From Forficula auricularia (taxonomy: Eukaryota > Arthropoda > Insecta > Dermaptera > Forficulidae), in the NCBI GenBank assembly GCA_024734495.1, contig JALMQS010000153.1, positions 11,633,876-11,697,875 on the forward strand: 64,000 nt of DNA. The letters are read 5' to 3'. The position numbers and the translations under genes were made by a program. This document shows, piece by piece, positions 10,980-23,314 of the stretch. The notes below the pieces were generated by a model. The model saw only the letters and a list, made by a program, of their open reading frames with translations, made no database searches and had not been told where the DNA came from. Position 1 is the first letter of the stretch. Each line of letters begins with the position of its first letter.

Positions 10980-11230
10980 TGTAGTCAGCGGCTACGGGGG
11001 GGAGGGGGGTTTCAGGGTGTTTGCCCCCCCCCCCCCCCCCCCGAAATGTTGAGGTAAACATGAAAATTTTACAGGATATAAATAAACGCTCAATAAAAAT
11101 TTAATAAAAAAAAAAAAAAAATACTCTGATAAATAAAGCAATCTGGGCATCAGGGAGGTCATGTCTCCTACTCCTAGGAGTATAGTACATCCCTACTCTC
11201 CTTCCACCTCGCCCCCCCCCCCCCCTGAAA
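10980..11230. repeat. G/C-homopolymer-rich relic
   Basis: GTAGTCAGCGGCTACGGGGG (10,981), a 19-C run at 11,024-11,042, an A-run at 11,105-11,120 and a 14-C run at 11,212-11,225 lie together. The 'GCGGCTACGGGGG' start resembles the ends of hAT-like MITEs that begin with a G-rich stretch, but I see no partner end. Homopolymer lengths should be treated with caution. Confidence 0.45.
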
Positions 11231-12500
11231 ATTTTTACCGTATATTGCCTTATTTGAAAATGCCTTTTCTTTACGTTCTTTTTTTTTGAAGCAGAATAGT
11301 AAAAAAATAAATAAATAAAAGAAAGAGAGAAAAAATGTTTTTGAGTGAATTCGATAAGTCTAAAATTATTTTTTATGCAAATTAAAAGAGCAATTTGGGG
11401 AGCTTGGAATACGAATCAAAACAAGTCGTGGGAAGAATTTTTGGATTAAATTGGGAAACTGGAAATGTAAATTAGATTATTTTTTTCTCTGAATAGTCGT
11501 CCAAAATTGCGATGGGGACCCTATTCTACATAAGCTTGCAAAAACTGGAATACAGATTGAAGATGGAATAATGGGAGAGTGGAAGAAGTCTCATCCTTTG
11601 TTATTCAATAAAAGTATAAATTAAATTTTCAAAACAAAAACAAAATGATTATAATTAATTTGTTCGTTTTTTTATATTTCATTTTTTATTCAATAACTTT
11701 ATTATGTTTGAAATATATATATATATATATTAATTTATTTTAAAAACGTTTCATTATTATATTTATTTAAAATAGAACAAGTGTCATTTTTGAAGTGAAA
11801 TTTATACGGGCTGATCCAACAATACCCGCATATCATCAATTAGACTATTCGTTAAAAACAAAACCAAATAGATTCATTGATAAAGCTTGATCTTAAAAAA
11901 TTAATGAATTAAAGAATATTTTTAAAGTTATTATTAAAGATTATTACCAAGGGATAAAAGGATCATTACCAACGAACAAAAAGTCATACGACAATTCTTT
12001 TGTATAGACCATCTTCAAAACGAAAACCAATAGACAAAAAATAATTGTGGAAGATTTACTTAAATAGTGAGTTCTTTTTAAATTCCGAGATGATTTAAGT
12101 TGGACTAAACATATACCTACTACAAAAGTTTCTTAGACTTTTAGAAAGAAGTGTTGGACCTCTGAGTACAAGAATCGAGAATATAAGGACAATTCTTGGC
12201 AGAAATTGCCTGTATCAATCAATAACAAAAGATTATTATTTGTGTTTTTAGTTTTTAATTTTAGATATGCAAAAAGATGTGTTACATAAGTTGAAGCTAC
12301 ACGTTTAATCGACTCTCATATCCAAAAAAAATAAGGGCTTAGTTTAGAGTCCAAGAGCTGTGTTGGCAGGTTATAAAGTATTGATTAAACCAGTCATAGA
12401 AATAAACAAATTAGCGTATCTGTTTGTTCGATTAATATTACTTAATTTGATCTCGAAAGGATGTTTGAAAATGCGAATTTGGGGAAAATTAATGACTATT
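11231..12500. other. AT-rich stretch, no gene seen
   Basis: The 11,390-12,200 part contains less AT-rich islands (for example 11,500-11,600 and 12,085-12,220) that could be very old coding relics, but no frame holds a motif I recognise. A short (AT)n run is at 11,713-11,731. Confidence 0.4.
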
Positions 12501-12504
12501 TAGT

Positions 12505-12610
12505 TCAGAGCTATCCAACCCGCAACCCCCAGGCCACATGAGGCCCAGCACTGCAAGGAAAGCGGCCCAGCATAAAATCATAAACTTCCTTAAAACATTG
12601 ATAATTATAT
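12505..12610. mobile_element. hAT-like MITE end
   Basis: CAGAGCTATCCAACCCGCAA (12,504) followed by GGCCACATGAGGCCCAGC is the style of a hAT end (CAGxGxTxTCCAACC). It shares the inner text 'AAAGTCATAAAATTCCTTAAAAC' in diverged form with the next element, so the two belong to one family. The other end was not found. Confidence 0.45.
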
Positions 12611-13059
12611 GAAGAGATATATTTATTTCATTTTTCAAAATATGAATGTACATTTGTACAATGCATGAATCTTTTTTCCAGAATAAAATTCACCAAAAGC
12701 AAAATTATAAGCTCAACTATATAAGATAAAAAAAAAATAATATAATGAATATTTAAAAATTCTTCTTTTTCTAAAATATTTATTATTTCAGTAATTTATA
12801 TGCTACGACACTAACCAAGTCTATAGTTATCATTCTATATTACCCACAAGGAGACAAGGAATTGGGGTTTTCCAGAACAATCACAATTAATTGATAATTT
12901 CTCTCCTGGGCTAAAACTTGTCAGGACTTGTCTCTTAGATCTTTGCGCGTTCTTACATGTCAATATATAATGGATAGTTAGCGATTATTATATCCGTGAC
13001 CCTTTTAAAAAATAAATTATCATTCCTCGTATCCTTCTTTAATCCCATTCGATTTAAAC

Positions 13060-13714
13060 CAGGGCTGTCCAACCCGTGTCCCAATATAAAGTCATAAAAT
13101 TCCTTAAAACATTGAGATTTAAATTTAGATACTGGAAAACATAATACAATTTGGCCTGATAATTTTTTTCTCTAAAATAAGAAATCTGAAAATCTACTGT
13201 GAAGTTTTCGAAAAAGTGCTAATTTTAAATTTTTAATCTGGAAGAGATTTAAAGATTTTCGGAAAAATAATCACTATTTCGACTCCATTTTCAATAGATA
13301 TAATTTTTCTGCATCCAAACTTTCTGAGTGAACTACAATTAGATAGTGATCTGAAGAAAAATCTAATAATGTCTATTAGAATTTTATAATAATTATTTAT
13401 CTATCCAGAAACAAATATTACTGGCTTCACAATATCACTTTTTGTAAGTATGTATGTATTTACATATACGAGAAGCTATTTTCAAAAATAAAATTTACGA
13501 AAATTATAATTAGAAGCTCACTAAGTGCTAGAAAAAATAATTAAGTTCTTATTGTTAAATACTAATCTTCATCTCTTATTTAAATTTTCAAAAATATATA
13601 TTTTTTCAGTAATTAAAACATCTATAATAAAACCTCATATATTGAGCATTTATATTTTTAAAGATATTAATTATTTAGTCAAAATGTCTGTTAGTGATTA
13701 TGTGGTTGGATAGT
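13060..13714. mobile_element. hAT-like MITE, tentative borders
   Basis: The left end CAGGGCTGTCCAACCC begins at 13,060. A rough inverted match, GGTTGGATAGTG, ends at about 13,715. The 8 bases on each side do not match, so either the right border is wrong or the duplication has decayed. There is no transposase sequence inside. Confidence 0.35.
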
Positions 13715-13719
13715 GTATA

Positions 13720-14230
13720 TTCTTTACAAATAATAATTGGTCATAACACCTGTAAAACTGTATTTGATTTAGTAAATTTGTGATGGTATTTATTACATTC
13801 AGATGATTATTTGATATTTTATTTATTATATACACTTAGTATGTATTTAAAAGTGTATTCCTCTAAAATGTTGAATTTTTAATTAATGAGGAAAAGTTAA
13901 GTGAAAATCACTTGATGCACACGCTAGTTTTTTGAAAACAATCTCATATCAATTGGGCATGTCTTGAATACGTTTTTATTTTATCGGGAATTATTTTCAT
14001 TTCTGATATCTAATCAAGTAACGGGATTCTTTATTTCATTTCGAGTCGAGCAGCCAGCGGGGCAAGTGCTTAATATTTGTGTTTTATGGGTGTTGCGTTT
14101 TGTGCATTTTTGTTGACTACTCCATTGGGGAGAATTGTTCAAACATTCATAATAGACAAGGTAAACATTTAAATACAATTTTTTAAAAACATTTTCCATA
14201 ATTTAATGATTCCAAAAATAATATCTTGTA
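13720..14230. other. AT-rich spacer, nothing recognised
   Basis: The minus frame at 14,014-14,199 has no known motif. Confidence 0.5.
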
Positions 14231-14232
14231 TA

Positions 14233-14822
14233 GGGTGACCACGAGAAACATTTACTTTTTAGAAATAAAAAAACAATATTAATTTTTCAAGATACTATTT
14301 ATTTAACTTAAGTTACATAGTTGTTGTGGTTATACGCCATTTACTTTACGTAGAGAAAATGATGTCAGGAAGGTGACGTCCTTCTTCCCTGAGGCAATTT
14401 TCTATTCTGTCCAGGAAGCTCCTCCACACTCGTTCCAGTGTATCCTCAGTGATCAACGCCACCTCAGTACGTATCGCCGCTTTCAAGTCATCTAAAGTAC
14501 GGGGTTTATGTCGATAAACTTGCTCTTTCAAATGTCCCCACAAATAAAAATCACACATGTTAAGGTCCGGAGATCGAGGAGGCCAGTGCACATCTCCAAA
14601 TCTTGAAATAAGGTGACCTGTCAGGACCTGTGGAGGAGCTTCCTGGACAGAATAGAAAATTGCCTCAGGGAAGAAGGACGTCACCTTCCTGACATCATTT
14701 TCTCTACGTAAAGTAAATGGCGTATAACCACAGCTATGTAACTTAAGTTAAATAAATGGTATCTTGAAAAATTAATATTGTTTTTTTATTTCTAAAACGT
14801 AAATGTTTCTCGTGGTCACCCT
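14233..14822 (-). mobile_element. Tc1/mariner fold-back element
   Basis: The ends GGGTGACCACGAGAAACATT and its inverse are flanked by TA (14,231 and 14,823), the target of Tc1/mariner elements. The inverted arms are unusually long: 14,233-14,427 and 14,630-14,822, nearly identical and about 194 bp each, with a 202-bp unique centre. The arms carry the last part of a transposase frame as well as the UTR, so the 3' half of the element was duplicated head to head and the 5' half lost. Such fold-back derivatives can be mobilised in trans. Confidence 0.85.
14346..14645 (-). pseudogene. mariner-like transposase, C-terminal fragment
   Basis: On the minus strand the centre encodes HWPPRSPDLNMCDFYLWG, the DDE-domain block of mariner-like transposases that holds the second catalytic Asp (in SPDLN), followed by the typical helical tail ending near ENCLREEGRHLPDIIF. 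It lacks the DNA-binding domain and the first catalytic Asp. The ATG-initiated frame extends into the right arm, where its first 17 residues are just the antisense of the tail and not transposase. It cannot encode an active enzyme. Confidence 0.8.
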
Positions 14823-15004
14823 AATTTCTCACGTTTAATTTAATGTAGCTCGAGGTTTTGCTTTTCTAATCCTAAACTTCCTATTTACACACAGATTTCA
14901 TGCCAAATATGTATTAATGTAATCATGGTATAAATTGTTATTTAGCTTTTCGAGAAAATCTCCAATTGTATCATTAAAAATATATTTTAATTTTATCAGG
15001 ATTG

Positions 15005-15230
15005 ACCTTGTAGCTTAGGATGATCAAGCGGATAAAATCTTTACCTACGAATCAGCAAGCCCGGGCTCAAATCTTGCTCACCGTAAAATTTTGACCTGCT
15101 ATAATCTCACCCCTACATCAATTTCTACACTCTTACACTCACACATATACGTACATAAGAAAATCTAAAATTTTCACTTAGGATCTGACTGAATGAGTAT
15201 TGTTTCAGAGGCCAGTAAAAAAAAAGACTG
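15005..15230 (+). mobile_element. tRNA-derived SINE, family 1
   Basis: A tRNA-like head (GTAGCTTAGGATGATCAAG, about 15,012, as box A; GGGCTCAAATC, 15,063-15,073, as box B) is followed by a body CCGTAAAATTTTGACCTGCT and a terminal A-run at about 15,217-15,225. The body also occurs inverted at 39,220-39,290, so it is a repeat. No clean target duplication was found. Confidence 0.6.
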
Positions 15231-17165
15231 ACTACTGTTTTCAAGTTAAAATATTTTAATTCGAATAAATTTACACTGGGTCTTATGAGTGGAAGATAAC
15301 CTAATCCCTAATCCATCAAATAATATAATTACAATTTTCTTTAAAGAATACATATGCTTCCACCCTGTTTTAATATACTGCAATTGGAAATTTTATATAC
15401 ATAGGGTGGCCCAAAAAACGAATATTTTTTTATTTTTGATCTCTCATGAAAATATGTTAATTTAACATCTTTTTGAAATGCTCATCAAAAATCAGCTCGA
15501 TTAAAAAATTTTAGGAGGTCGCTCTAGATTTTTAAAAATTTGTAAAATGGTAGAAAATGTTTTTTTTTTTTTTATTATTAAAAAATGTTTCACCTTGAAC
15601 CAACAACTAACTCTTTAAAAATTATTGATTTTTTTTCTCGTCATATCATTATTGCCTATGCCTATGATGAAAATGATAAATATTCTGAAAATTTCAAGTC
15701 GATACGAATGCTTCACTTCCCAAATCGATTAACTCCACTTTCTGAATTTTATTAAATTTCATTGTATTTGATTGACTCCTGTATATATTCAAAATAAATT
15801 TCTCTAATAATAAGTATTAACACGACGGAAAGACAAAAAAAAAATTGGCCATTGTATAATAAATAATGTAATAAAGTACATTATTTCATCGCATTTCTCA
15901 ACTTTTTGTTTTATATAGTTAATCGATTTGGCATATGAAGCATTATATAGTACATCAATTTATAGAGGTCGTTCAAGATTTTTTTATTTTTAAAGTAGTA
16001 TAGGTACTTTAGTAGATGTTTTCGAATGAACTGTAAATATAAATATTAAAATATTAAGTAGTAATTATTGTTTTTTCTTCGTATCTCGTGAAACTACACA
16101 CCCTTTACTTTATTAATTAATATCATGTTTCACCTAAAACCTACAGCACTTTCTCTAAGTAAAAAAATAAATAAATTCAAGCTGAGTTACATAAAAAAGC
16201 ATAATTAGGATATCAAAAACATTTTTTACTTTATTTTTTTATTTTCTTCAAGTGTAATACAATAATATCTACCTTGATCATATTACTTTAAGGAAAGGGA
16301 AAGCAAATATTTTGAAAAAGTATATTGTAAACACTGTTGCGAACTTGGCTAGTTAAAAATATATGCTACAGGCTTTGGTCATAAAAAATCGCTGGCTTTG
16401 TTGATTTTTTTTTTGTTACCACCCGAGGCGTTCGTTATTCAGTAGTAAAGAAATGCAACCGACGTTTATTTTAGTCGCTTTGGAAAATAGCGTCGCCGAT
16501 ACAGGGGAAAGAAATAAAAGCACATCAACTTTTAAACAAACGATACTGGGCTGGCGAGTGGTCACAACGCCAGTATAGAAATAGCTGCTGGAACTTTGCA
16601 AAATAAATAGACGCAAAAAACAACTTATAATTATTGCCTTTCGTTTATATTTAAGTTGATATCAGAAAATATAATATACATAAATCAACTCTTATCAGAA
16701 ATATTTAGTCCACTGCTTTTGATCTGTCAACATTCTCATAATTAATCAATTAGTTTTTTTCGAATAAATAATTTCTCCGCTAATTTAGGATTATTCAATT
16801 TAAAAAATAATACCAATAACCTAAAAAACTTATTTGTCTTATTACCGTATAGCGTTTTTTGTTTCTGATATTAATACAAATATATCATCCTGCAAAGTTT
16901 TCTTTTAACCATTAATTTGAAAAATCTCTTTTAAAAAATTTTATTTTGGGCAGAGAAAAAATCGGGAAATGTAATGGACAGATGTTCTAAGCATCGATCA
17001 CGGCCGTCACGATGAAACAATGCAATTTGCAAATCTCAAAATTAACAAAAAACAAAACTTGTCATACATCAAAATGAAAAAAAAAAAACTTAAAAAGTAC
17101 TTACTGTAAAAATAATATTTAACCAATTCATGGTAAATGAAATTTTATGATATCCATATATTTAA
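15231..17165. other. AT-rich stretch, no gene seen
   Basis: A possible MITE border GGGTGGCCCAAAAAACG is at 15,403, and the inner phrase 'AGGTCGCTCTAGATTTTT' (15,515) recurs roughly as 'AGGTCGTTCAAGATTTTT' (15,965). A less AT-rich island at 16,400-16,600 gives a 66-codon minus-strand frame of unknown nature. Confidence 0.4.
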
Positions 17166-17171
17166 CATATG

Positions 17172-17270
17172 AATTCTGTGGATGCGGCACCAAAATGTCA
17201 AGATGTCAAGAGTATTTTCATCCATGATATATTTGAAAATTTTTAAAATTTTAAAACCACAAAATACTAT
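17172..17270. mobile_element. hAT MITE (4.2-kb family), end fragment
   Basis: TTCTGTGGATGCGGCACCAA, then TATTTTCATCCATGATATAT, matches the inner side of the GGATGC end seen in the other copies. It is only a fragment, without the terminal CAGTG. Confidence 0.5.
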
Positions 17271-17710
17271 ACAATTAATTCATTTAACGTTATATAAAAT
17301 TTAAAATTTAATGAGGTTTTTAACGTTAGCAAATTTAAAGAATATGAAAAAAATATTCTAAATTTCCTATTTTAATCACTTCAGCTATTTTGTGGAAAAT
17401 ACTTTGATTTTAATGAGGTTTAAAAGTGAATTTATTTACATATAGTCGTCCTATGACTTTCATTTAAAATCTAGACATTGCATTAAAAAAATTAATCGTG
17501 AAAGATAAACTAAAAGATGTTTGGGCAAAGGTATTTGCTTTAATGAAGTTTAATTAAATATTCTCTCTCTATATAACGAGTATCGTTTTGGTTCGAGTGC
17601 AAAAGGCCATTCCTAGAATAATAGAAATTAAGAAATTAATCCCAAATAGTCTGAAACAGGTTTATATTTGTATTTAGCATCCTTGCAATACACCTCTAAA
17701 GTAAAATAAA

Positions 17711-18595
17711 TGGATGCTGTGGATGCGGCACATCCCTAAAACTACAGACATTTAAAGTATTTTCATAAATATATAATATTGACCTTAAAATTTCAAATTA
17801 TTATTTCTATAAAAAACATTTTTTGTTTTGAAAATTATATTGGTTCTCGAAATGAAATAAAATTGAGATCTTATTCGATCCTCGCTCTTTGTAGTTATTT
17901 TCATCGATCAGATTCTATGAAAGAATCGCTCAAAGGCACATTAAATAATAAAAAAGTGAAAACTTTTACAAGACTCGTTACACTATAGAGCTACTTTATT
18001 AATGATTAATATACCTAAATATAAATTGTTCATTTATGGCTATACATAACATTCTCTTAAAATCTCAAAAGAATAATTCAAAAAATATTTTCTTTCTTTT
18101 GAACCAGATATTCTAAACTAAAATCTAATCAATAGCTACTATGTAATGATACAAACGAACTTTTTGACTTTCCGTTCTTGGGTAATCGTGGGTATCGGAA
18201 TTCAGACACACAAAGAGAAAAAATCATAGTTGAAAAATATTTTTCTCCGCGATTCAGACATTTTAAAAAGTACAATGAGCAAAAATTTATTTTTATATGT
18301 GATTTAATACATTTAATTTGCATTATGCCTTCTACGAGCGCGACAGTCAGTTTTCAACTATTAAAAGAATTGAAACATCACCAGAAGAAGCAGAAGTGAA
18401 TATATATTATCCGCTCTGTTTAAATATCAATTGATAAAAATCTAATGTTCAATTTGAAAAATTAACGAAAAATTCTATGATGAGGTTATTGATAGATTTT
18501 GCAAAAATGAGCGAAGAATGAATGAAATTAAAAAAAAAATGAAGGTCTATTTTTTGGACAGCATCCCCTGGTTGAAAGGTCACCGCCCACTACTG
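17711..18595. mobile_element. hAT MITE, copy B, inverted relative to copy A
   Basis: GGATGCTGTGGATGCGGCAC (17,712) and the following text, including AAAACATTTTTTGTTTTGAA and TTGGTTCTCGAAATGAAATA, are the reverse complement of 4970-5165 in copy A. The far end GGTCACCGCCCACTACTGG (about 18,580-18,598) is the inverse of the other terminus of copy A. The middle (about 18,150-18,400) has no counterpart in copy A and holds frames without known motifs, so it may be an insertion or a longer ancestral centre. Confidence 0.65.
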
Positions 18596-18612
18596 GTATA
18601 GATATACTATAT

Positions 18613-18841
18613 CAGTGTCGTGGATGCGGCGCATCCCGCGCATCCCTAAAATTTCTAAACATTTAGACTATTTTCATACCGTGTGCCATAAAAATTTAAT
18701 GTTAAATTTGAAAAATAACGAAAAATTCTATGATGCTGGATGAAATTTCCAAAAAAGGCGAATAATAAAATAAAATTAAAAAAAAAATAAGGGTATTTTT
18801 TGTACAGCATACCCTGGCTGAAAAGTCACCGTCCGCCACTG
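18613..18841. mobile_element. hAT MITE, copy C, internally deleted
   Basis: It runs from CAGTGTCGTGGATGCGG to GTCACCGTCCGCCACTG, about 229 bp. The inner text (TAAAATTTCTAAACATTTAG, ATTCTATGATG, AAAAGTCACC) follows copy B closely. It lies only about 15 bp from copy B in the same orientation. This is the shortest complete copy and shows the minimum the family carries: two ends with no coding sequence. Confidence 0.7.
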
Positions 18842-20453
18842 AAATATATATAATAGTATATATCTAATAATCGTCAAGAAGTCATACCTCTTAGCATTTA
18901 GTAGGTAATAATTAATTCCAATCTTAGTGCTTATACTTATTGAAAAGATTTAGTTTGTCACGAGTAGCAGAGTTGTTGATTCATATGGAGAAAACAAGGA
19001 GGTTGTTCTCTGCTTGATACAAATAAACATACCTCCTCTATTGTGTGAGGCATCCATATTCTCTTGCTACTCAGAATGATATTCTGAAATGATTCAAAAT
19101 ACGTATAAACTTTTCTACTCTTTTTTACTTACTTTAATGATTTGATTATGGCTATATCATTGGTAATATGTTTACGGTCAAAAAAATTTCTTCATCCATT
19201 CTCCATGACTCTTAGAGACCAGAACTCTTCTTGTCTGCCATCTTCTCCGACTTTCAATCCTCCACTTTCGTCGAGTCCGGCTCAACTCATGAATATTTTT
19301 AAGTTTTTCACTCCAAAGTTTTTTTTTTAGAATCTTAGAGTTAATCTTCTTTCAAAATTAGTTCGATCATAAATTTGTTAGATTTATTTTTTATAAGAAC
19401 AACCAAATTTTTTTCTTTTGAAAATTGAAATTTGATTTCTGCTTTCTCATTGATATTATAATTATTCCTTTTCATTCATTAATACTTCATTCATTATAAT
19501 TAACATTGGGTTAGATTGAAAAAGTTCAATTAAATACTCTGTCTAATATTAAAGACATTTAAAAAATCTTATTTTATATTTAAGAAATGATTAATTCAAA
19601 TTATCCCCATTTCATTAAATTGTTAATACTTTTTCTCGTCTAACTTTCACATATTGCCATATCTTCTTTTCAATCGTTTTGTCTCAATTACTGATTCGTT
19701 GAGGCCCTTTTTGTAAAAGACGTTCTTGGACAATTATTTTAGACGGAACACCCGCTCTTTTCAACACCGGAGCTCTTTTTATTAGACACTATTGTTGTCT
19801 GCTACCCAAATTGGTGAGGCACCTATAATTTAATGTCAGTGGAGTAAATTACTGACCTGATCTATCGATCATACGCTTTCACACTGAAAAGAAAGCCCTT
19901 TAGCCATTATTCTAGGTGTCTCACCAAATGTTAATCTTTACCTATATATTTCTCCAGTAGATAGTTATTTTATAATGAATCCTATTTGATTATCGCATTA
20001 AGGAAAATAGGAATATGGTATACGATCTGATTCATTCCAAAATTAAAGACTACGCTTAAAGGACTATTATTTTCTGATATCCCTGAAATCCAGTATAATG
20101 AGATTAAGGAAATGAAAACTACTCCACAAAATAGATCCAAGATTGTTACAAAAATGAAAAATGATTATCGGTTTTAGAAAATCTTTCCATTAAAATGAGT
20201 AAATCGTGTAAAAACAGTGGGTGTATCTGTATATTCACAAGGGAACTAACTTACTTCAAAGTAGCCACGGATGATCATTTTTGGTAATTTTAGGGAATTA
20301 AATTATCACATCTCTTATGTAGCCTTATTACAGCAGATTCATTATTTTCTAATTCCAACATCATTTTTTCATGTTCAGTAAAACAGAACTTGATTTGGAA
20401 ACTCTTTTTAACAAAGTAAAATACAACTTAAAAGGATTATATATATATATATA
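18842..20453. other. AT-rich stretch, no gene seen
   Basis: A less AT-rich patch at 19,190-19,290 gives a 62-codon frame rich in Ser and Pro without a known motif. Nothing else stands out. Confidence 0.45.
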
Positions 20454-22012
20454 TTTTTTTTTTAATGATAATGATGAGAGAAGGAGTTACACCAAAAAGG
20501 TGCAACCCCTAAAGGCCTCGGTTGGCCCCTCCATCGTGAAAAGAAGAAGAAAGAATTTTATGGGTTGGGCGGAGGTCGAAGGTATCTGTGGATACGGGTC
20601 TTAAATAGCTTAAGGTTATAAGTCGCGGGAAAGATGGTGGCAGGGAGCGAGTTCCAGTCTCTGGAGGTCATAGGAATAAAAGAGTTGGCGAAAGCGCTTG
20701 TTCGACTTTTATCCAATTTGACAGCGAAGGGGTGCTGAGCGTTAGAAAACCGCGTGTTTCTCGTAAAGAGGGCATTAGGGGGGATAAGAGATTTCAGCTC
20801 GACTGAACAGACACCGTGATAGTATCTGTAGTACAGGGAAAGGGTAGAAACGGTTCTTCGGTGAGCCAGGGAGTCGAGTGAGTTGGTTAGAGCCGGGTCT
20901 CCTATTAGTTTAATTGCTCGCTTCTGAATTGCATCCAGTGTAGCAAGAGAATGCTTGGATGCACCCCTCCACAGATGAGAGCCATATTCGAGACAGGGAC
21001 GAATTTGAGCCTTATACAGCATAAGAAGTTGACTGGGAGTATAACAGTGTCTAGACCTAAATAGGAGACCAAGCTTGCGCGCTGCAGCTTTAGCAGTGGT
21101 TGAGATATGGTCATTCCATGAAAGGTCAGACCCTAGAGTTACGCCTAGCATTGAAATTTTATCCCTGAATTCTAGTGAGTTTGAGTCGAATGATGTGTTT
21201 GGGAGGTTTCTGTCGACGCGCCTAGAAATAAGGCAACACTGAGTTTTCCCTGCATTGAAGTTAACTAAGTTTTGGGATCCCCAGTTTTTAAGTTTGCACA
21301 AGTCTAAATTAATTGAAGAGGCAATGTCTGCACGGTTTTTATGCGATGCAGGGGCGTTATGTAGGGTGCTGTCATCTGCGTAACAATGTACCGGATTGGA
21401 GGGCAAGTTTAGAAGGTCGTTGATATAGATAAGAAAAAGCGTAGGGGAGATAACCGATCCCTGAGGAACTCCAGCGTTGGTGTGGAAGGGGGAAGATGAT
21501 ATTCCATCGATGACAACCTTAATACTACGGTCTGAAAGAAAACTTTCGAGCAACTTACAGAGTTTCGGTGCAAGGCCGACGGAGGTCAATTTGGCAAGAA
21601 GATTTTTGTGCCAGACCATATCGAAGGCTTTTGAAATGTCTAAAGCTACCGCGAGGGTTTCATTCCCGGCCTCCAGGGTTTTGTTCCAGATATGAGTTAC
21701 ATATGCTAGGATGTCACCAGTCGACCGGAATTTCCTGAAGCCGTATTGCCTATCGTGGATAAATTTATTTGACTCTAAGTGTCGTAGAACTTGCTCGTTG
21801 ATGGCCTTTTCCATGATTTTGGATAAGACAGAAGTGATTGCTATGGGTCGATAGTTTTTTATGTTGGAAGAATCGCCTTTTTTCTTAATTGGTTGGATTC
21901 TGGCTAGTTTCCAGGCTTCAGGAAATATTCCAGAGTTATAGGAGAGATTGTATAATTTGGATAGTATAGGAGCAAGTTCAGGGGCGCACTTTTTAATGGA
22001 AAGACATATAAA
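20454..22012 (-). mobile_element. non-LTR retrotransposon (LINE), 5'-truncated
   Basis: On the minus strand a reading frame from about 22,012 to 20,558 is followed by a roughly 95-bp 3' UTR and an A-run (T-run at 20,454-20,463 on the plus strand), then (TA)n. Loss of the 5' half and an A-rich tail are the usual result of target-primed reverse transcription. The 3' UTR is related to the one at 37,375-37,475, so both copies belong to one family. The base composition is much less AT-rich than the surroundings. The clade is unresolved (jockey/CR1-like group). Confidence 0.85.
20558..22012 (-). pseudogene. LINE reverse transcriptase, partial ORF2
   Basis: The frame is open without a stop from 22,012; the first internal ATG is at 21,814. 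Upstream of that ATG it already reads as RT (NYRPIAITSVLSKIMEK, fingers motif). From the ATG: GFRKFRSTGD at residues 25-34; LDISKAFDMVWH with the catalytic Asp in about 59-65; GVPQGSVISPTLF at 115-127; YADD catalytic box at 145-148; then thumb and the C-terminal part ending MTSRDWNSLP and a basic RYLRPPPNP. The catalytic residues are intact, so this insertion is fairly young, but the endonuclease and ORF1 are gone. Many genomes list such copies as 'RNA-directed DNA polymerase from mobile element jockey'. Confidence 0.9.
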
Positions 22013-22050
22013 ATTATTATATATAAAGACAAATAAATGAGGTTTTCCTC

Positions 22051-22290
22051 ATTTGTTTGAGAGTATAGTTTAATAAGGTTTTATCTTCATCATCAGTCTA
22101 GAAATTTTTTTGTTATTTCTCATGGGTTCATTTACCCGAATGGATATATAATAGAAAAATTCGATTTATTGTTATAGCAAGCTAGCCCCACTTAAGAAAC
22201 GATGACCCATGAGTAATAACAAATAAAATATTTCTAATTAAAAGAATGATGATGAAGGTCAACCCTTCAAAACTAAACTCTCAAACAAAT
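22051..22290. mobile_element. fold-back MITE, 240 bp
   Basis: The inverted ends are ATTTGTTTGAGAG (22,051) and CTCTCAAACAAAT (22,278-22,290). The arms continue inward with diverged matches, for example CTTCATCATCA versus TGATGATGAAG and GTTATTTCTCATGGGT versus ACCCATGAGTAATAAC. There is no coding sequence. Just left of it is a separate small hairpin AATGAGG-TTT-TCCTCATT. Confidence 0.65.
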
Positions 22291-23310
22291 AAATTATATA
22301 GGTATATAGGTGCGGTACATATTTATATGTATATGTTTATTTGAATCAAACTGATGACAACCTCATTGATTTATCTTTATAAATCAACAAGTCTGCTACT
22401 CTCGGCAAACCAACATCTTTTTACTTTAAGTGATAAAAAATAATTTACTATTATTTTAACAATCAATTTTAAGTTAAATTATTATAAATATTTTAGTCGG
22501 GAAAATCTTTGCTAGTTTAAATAAAAATTACATGTTTCAAAAATATTATATATTTTTAAGTGTTTTCAAAATAGCAGTTTAAGAAATTCCTACTAGAAAA
22601 AAGCTGTCTTTGAAATGAGCATGTAGAGTTTAAGAATAATGTCAAAAATCAGATTTAGTAGTACTTTAATAATATTTAAAATTCTCATAGATGAGTCGTG
22701 CTCTATAAGAGATAGAAGGTAGGTGTATTCTCTCTATGTAAAGAAAAGATATGTGATATATTATATTTACAAAAATATAGAAAGTTTTTTTTCAATTCGA
22801 TGTTACATAAATTTATGTTTAATTAATTTTCTTGTTTCATATCATGACTCATGAAAAGTCTTAAGTTCTATTCTTAAATAGAAATAATATTTACTCTTGG
22901 CTCACACTTTTTTCTTCAAGTGCAATTCTAAAGTTAGCCTCCTTCTTTTCAAATATTTTATTTTTTTCTACTATAGATTTTTTGTACAAATCTTTCCTTC
23001 CAACACCTCGTGTTGTTATTTCAATGGCTACTTTTTCATAATGTTGTGCACTCGATCTTCATCAATTCTATCATCATGACAAAAACAAACTAAGTAAACC
23101 ATTTTTATGTCCCTCGCCTTTCTGTTCTAACTAGAAATATAAACTACCATGTTCTTGCAAGTAACATTTGTGATAAATTTCCTAAAAATAGTCTATTATA
23201 TTGTAGGTAGTATATATTTTTTTTATTTTTCATTTCTTCAAATATTGTTTTTTTATTTTAAACATTTAGTTTTGTATATTGGAGAGAAAACATGTTATAA
23301 ATATACACCA
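22291..23310. other. AT-rich stretch, no gene seen
   Basis: A segment around 22,340-22,410 (CCTCATTGATTTATCTTTAT with AAATCAACAAGTCTGCT) resembles 2,395-2,450, so it is probably an old short repeat. Otherwise nothing is recognised. Confidence 0.45.
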
Positions 23311-23314
23311 ATAC

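Noticed and set aside
14629..14684. Start of the transposase frame in the mariner fold-back element
   Set aside because: The first 17 or so codons lie in the right arm and are the antisense of the transposase tail, so this start is not genuine.
16416..16616. 66-codon minus-strand frame in a less AT-rich island
   Set aside because: No recognisable motif; too short to support a gene.
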